From positions 1,674,001 to 1,738,000 of the forward strand of contig NZ_LT629793.1 of assembly GCF_900105735.1 (NCBI RefSeq): a stretch of 64,000 nt of DNA, given 5' to 3'. Below, one piece after another: positions 63,525 to 64,000 of this stretch. Numbering within the stretch: the stretch's first letter is position 1; every line of letters begins with the position of its first letter. Source of the stretch: Pseudomonas yamanorum. Its GTDB lineage: Bacteria > Pseudomonadota > Gammaproteobacteria > Pseudomonadales > Pseudomonadaceae. Under the pieces are notes generated by a model that searched no databases, was not told the DNA's origin, and worked only from the letters and a program-made list of their open reading frames with translations. A program made the translations under genes and the position numbers.

Positions 63525-63920
63525 CCTGCGTGCACATTGATAGCCGACGGTGCAGCAAACGGCGCTGAGGAAGGTACCCCACGCAATATCCATGATGGCT
63601 AGCCCGGCGGACCAGCCCTGCAAAGTCGCCCAATTGCTCAGATCATAAGTGCCATAAGCCACCAACCCCAGGAATGCGCCCAGCCGCGCGGCACGCTGCC
63701 AGCCGCCGCTCGCCAAAGCCGGAAGGACGACAAACACCACACAACCGAATACGTAGAGGAGATAGAACGCCGCGGCCGGGAACAGGCGCGGCTGGTCGAG
63801 CATCAGTGGGCCGAGCAGCGCTTTGTAGGTCGGCCCCATCAGGACGCCGAGCCAAAGACCGTCGAGGATCAGAAAAGCAAGCAAGGTGCCGAGGTAGGCG
63901 AAGAGTGTTTTCCTGGACAT
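63513..63920 (-). CDS. DUF2177 membrane protein
   Basis: A 135-residue protein with four hydrophobic helices: LFAYLGTLLAFLILDGLWLG, FPAAAFYLLYVFGCVVFVVL, AARLGAFLGLVAYGTYDLSN and LAIMDIAWGTFLSAVCCTVG. The family is widespread and of unknown function. It precedes the NCS1 gene in the same direction but with an operator-like region between. A REP-like hairpin lies upstream, before the right edge. Confidence 0.87.
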   Translation of the reverse strand: MSRKTLFAYLGTLLAFLILDGLWLGVLMGPTYKALLGPLMLDQPRLFPAAAFYLLYVFGCVVFVVLPALASGGWQRAARLGAFLGLVAYGTYDLSNWATLQGWSAGLAIMDIAWGTFLSAVCCTVGYQCARRVHN

Positions 63921-63932
63921 CCTGGCGGGCCT

Positions 63933-63962
63933 TTTGTAGGAGCGAACGTGCTCCTACAAAAG
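63933..63962. repeat. REP-type hairpin near the right edge
   Basis: TTTTGTAGGAGC and GCTCCTACAAAA form a 12-base perfect stem with the loop GAACGT. It is a common pseudomonad intergenic repeat. Confidence 0.85.
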
Positions 63963-64000
63963 AGCAAACCCGGATCAGCTTAGTTCAATGCGATCCGCAT

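Overview
The window looks like a chromosomal segment from a fluorescent Pseudomonas (P. fluorescens group). It is GC-rich and carries pseudomonad gene neighbourhoods: prpB-prpC with a GntR regulator, pabB/thrH/cysH, a cob operon under a cobalamin riboswitch, hda/perM/purMN, mazG-relA-rlmD-cysM, and a guanidinobutyrate (gbu) cluster. REP/REPIN repeats of the GTGGGAGC(T/G)GGCTTGC type are scattered between genes. I see no rRNA, tRNA, CRISPR array, prophage or insertion sequence. Species assignment and all functions are inferred from recognisable families, not from database searches.

Layout: 1-2.2 kb is the propionate (2-methylcitrate) cluster on the minus strand, with two matching GntR-type operators. 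2.4-5.4 kb is a plus-strand trio (retropepsin-like protease, inactive-transglutaminase membrane protein, ATP-grasp ligase), followed by pabB. A HigBA toxin-antitoxin pair sits at 7.0-7.7 kb, then thrH and cysH. 9.6-11.9 kb holds an NCS1 permease and a hydantoin/allantoin racemase-like gene. 11.9-19.2 kb holds a LysR/SDR pair, a very large hybrid sensor kinase with a sodium-solute-symporter-like sensor, rmuC and a small Sel1-like gene. 20-24.9 kb holds two hypothetical genes, fadL, a periplasmic glutathione peroxidase, an unlisted 39-residue membrane peptide, and an MFS/MarR pair with twin operators.

24.9-34.9 kb is a cobalamin operon on the minus strand: riboswitch, cobO, cobB, bluB, cbiB/cobD, aminotransferase-like decarboxylase, cobQ, then a 0.73-kb inverted-repeat element, then cobU, cobT, cobC and cobS. 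Most junctions are 4-base start/stop overlaps. 35-46 kb holds a PQQ/sorbosone-dehydrogenase-like lipoprotein, two tandem NlpC/P60 lipoproteins, hda, an AI-2E transporter, a DUF2066 gene, purM-purN, and small conserved genes. 45-51.4 kb is mazG, relA, rlmD, cysM and a DTW-domain tRNA modification enzyme.

51.4-56.9 kb is the gbu cluster: a LysR regulator divergent from guanidinobutyrase, then an NTF2-like protein, an NCS1 permease and a sodium:solute symporter. Next to it, 56.9-59.0 kb holds the most unusual gene here: one polypeptide joining a degenerate D-2-hydroxyacid-dehydrogenase-like NAD domain to a DadA-like FAD oxidoreductase domain, with lower-GC sequence than its neighbours. It is followed by a 40-codon PA1414-type locus with a strong terminator (possible small RNA), a LysR/MFS divergent pair, a third NCS1 permease, and a DUF2177 membrane protein at the right edge.
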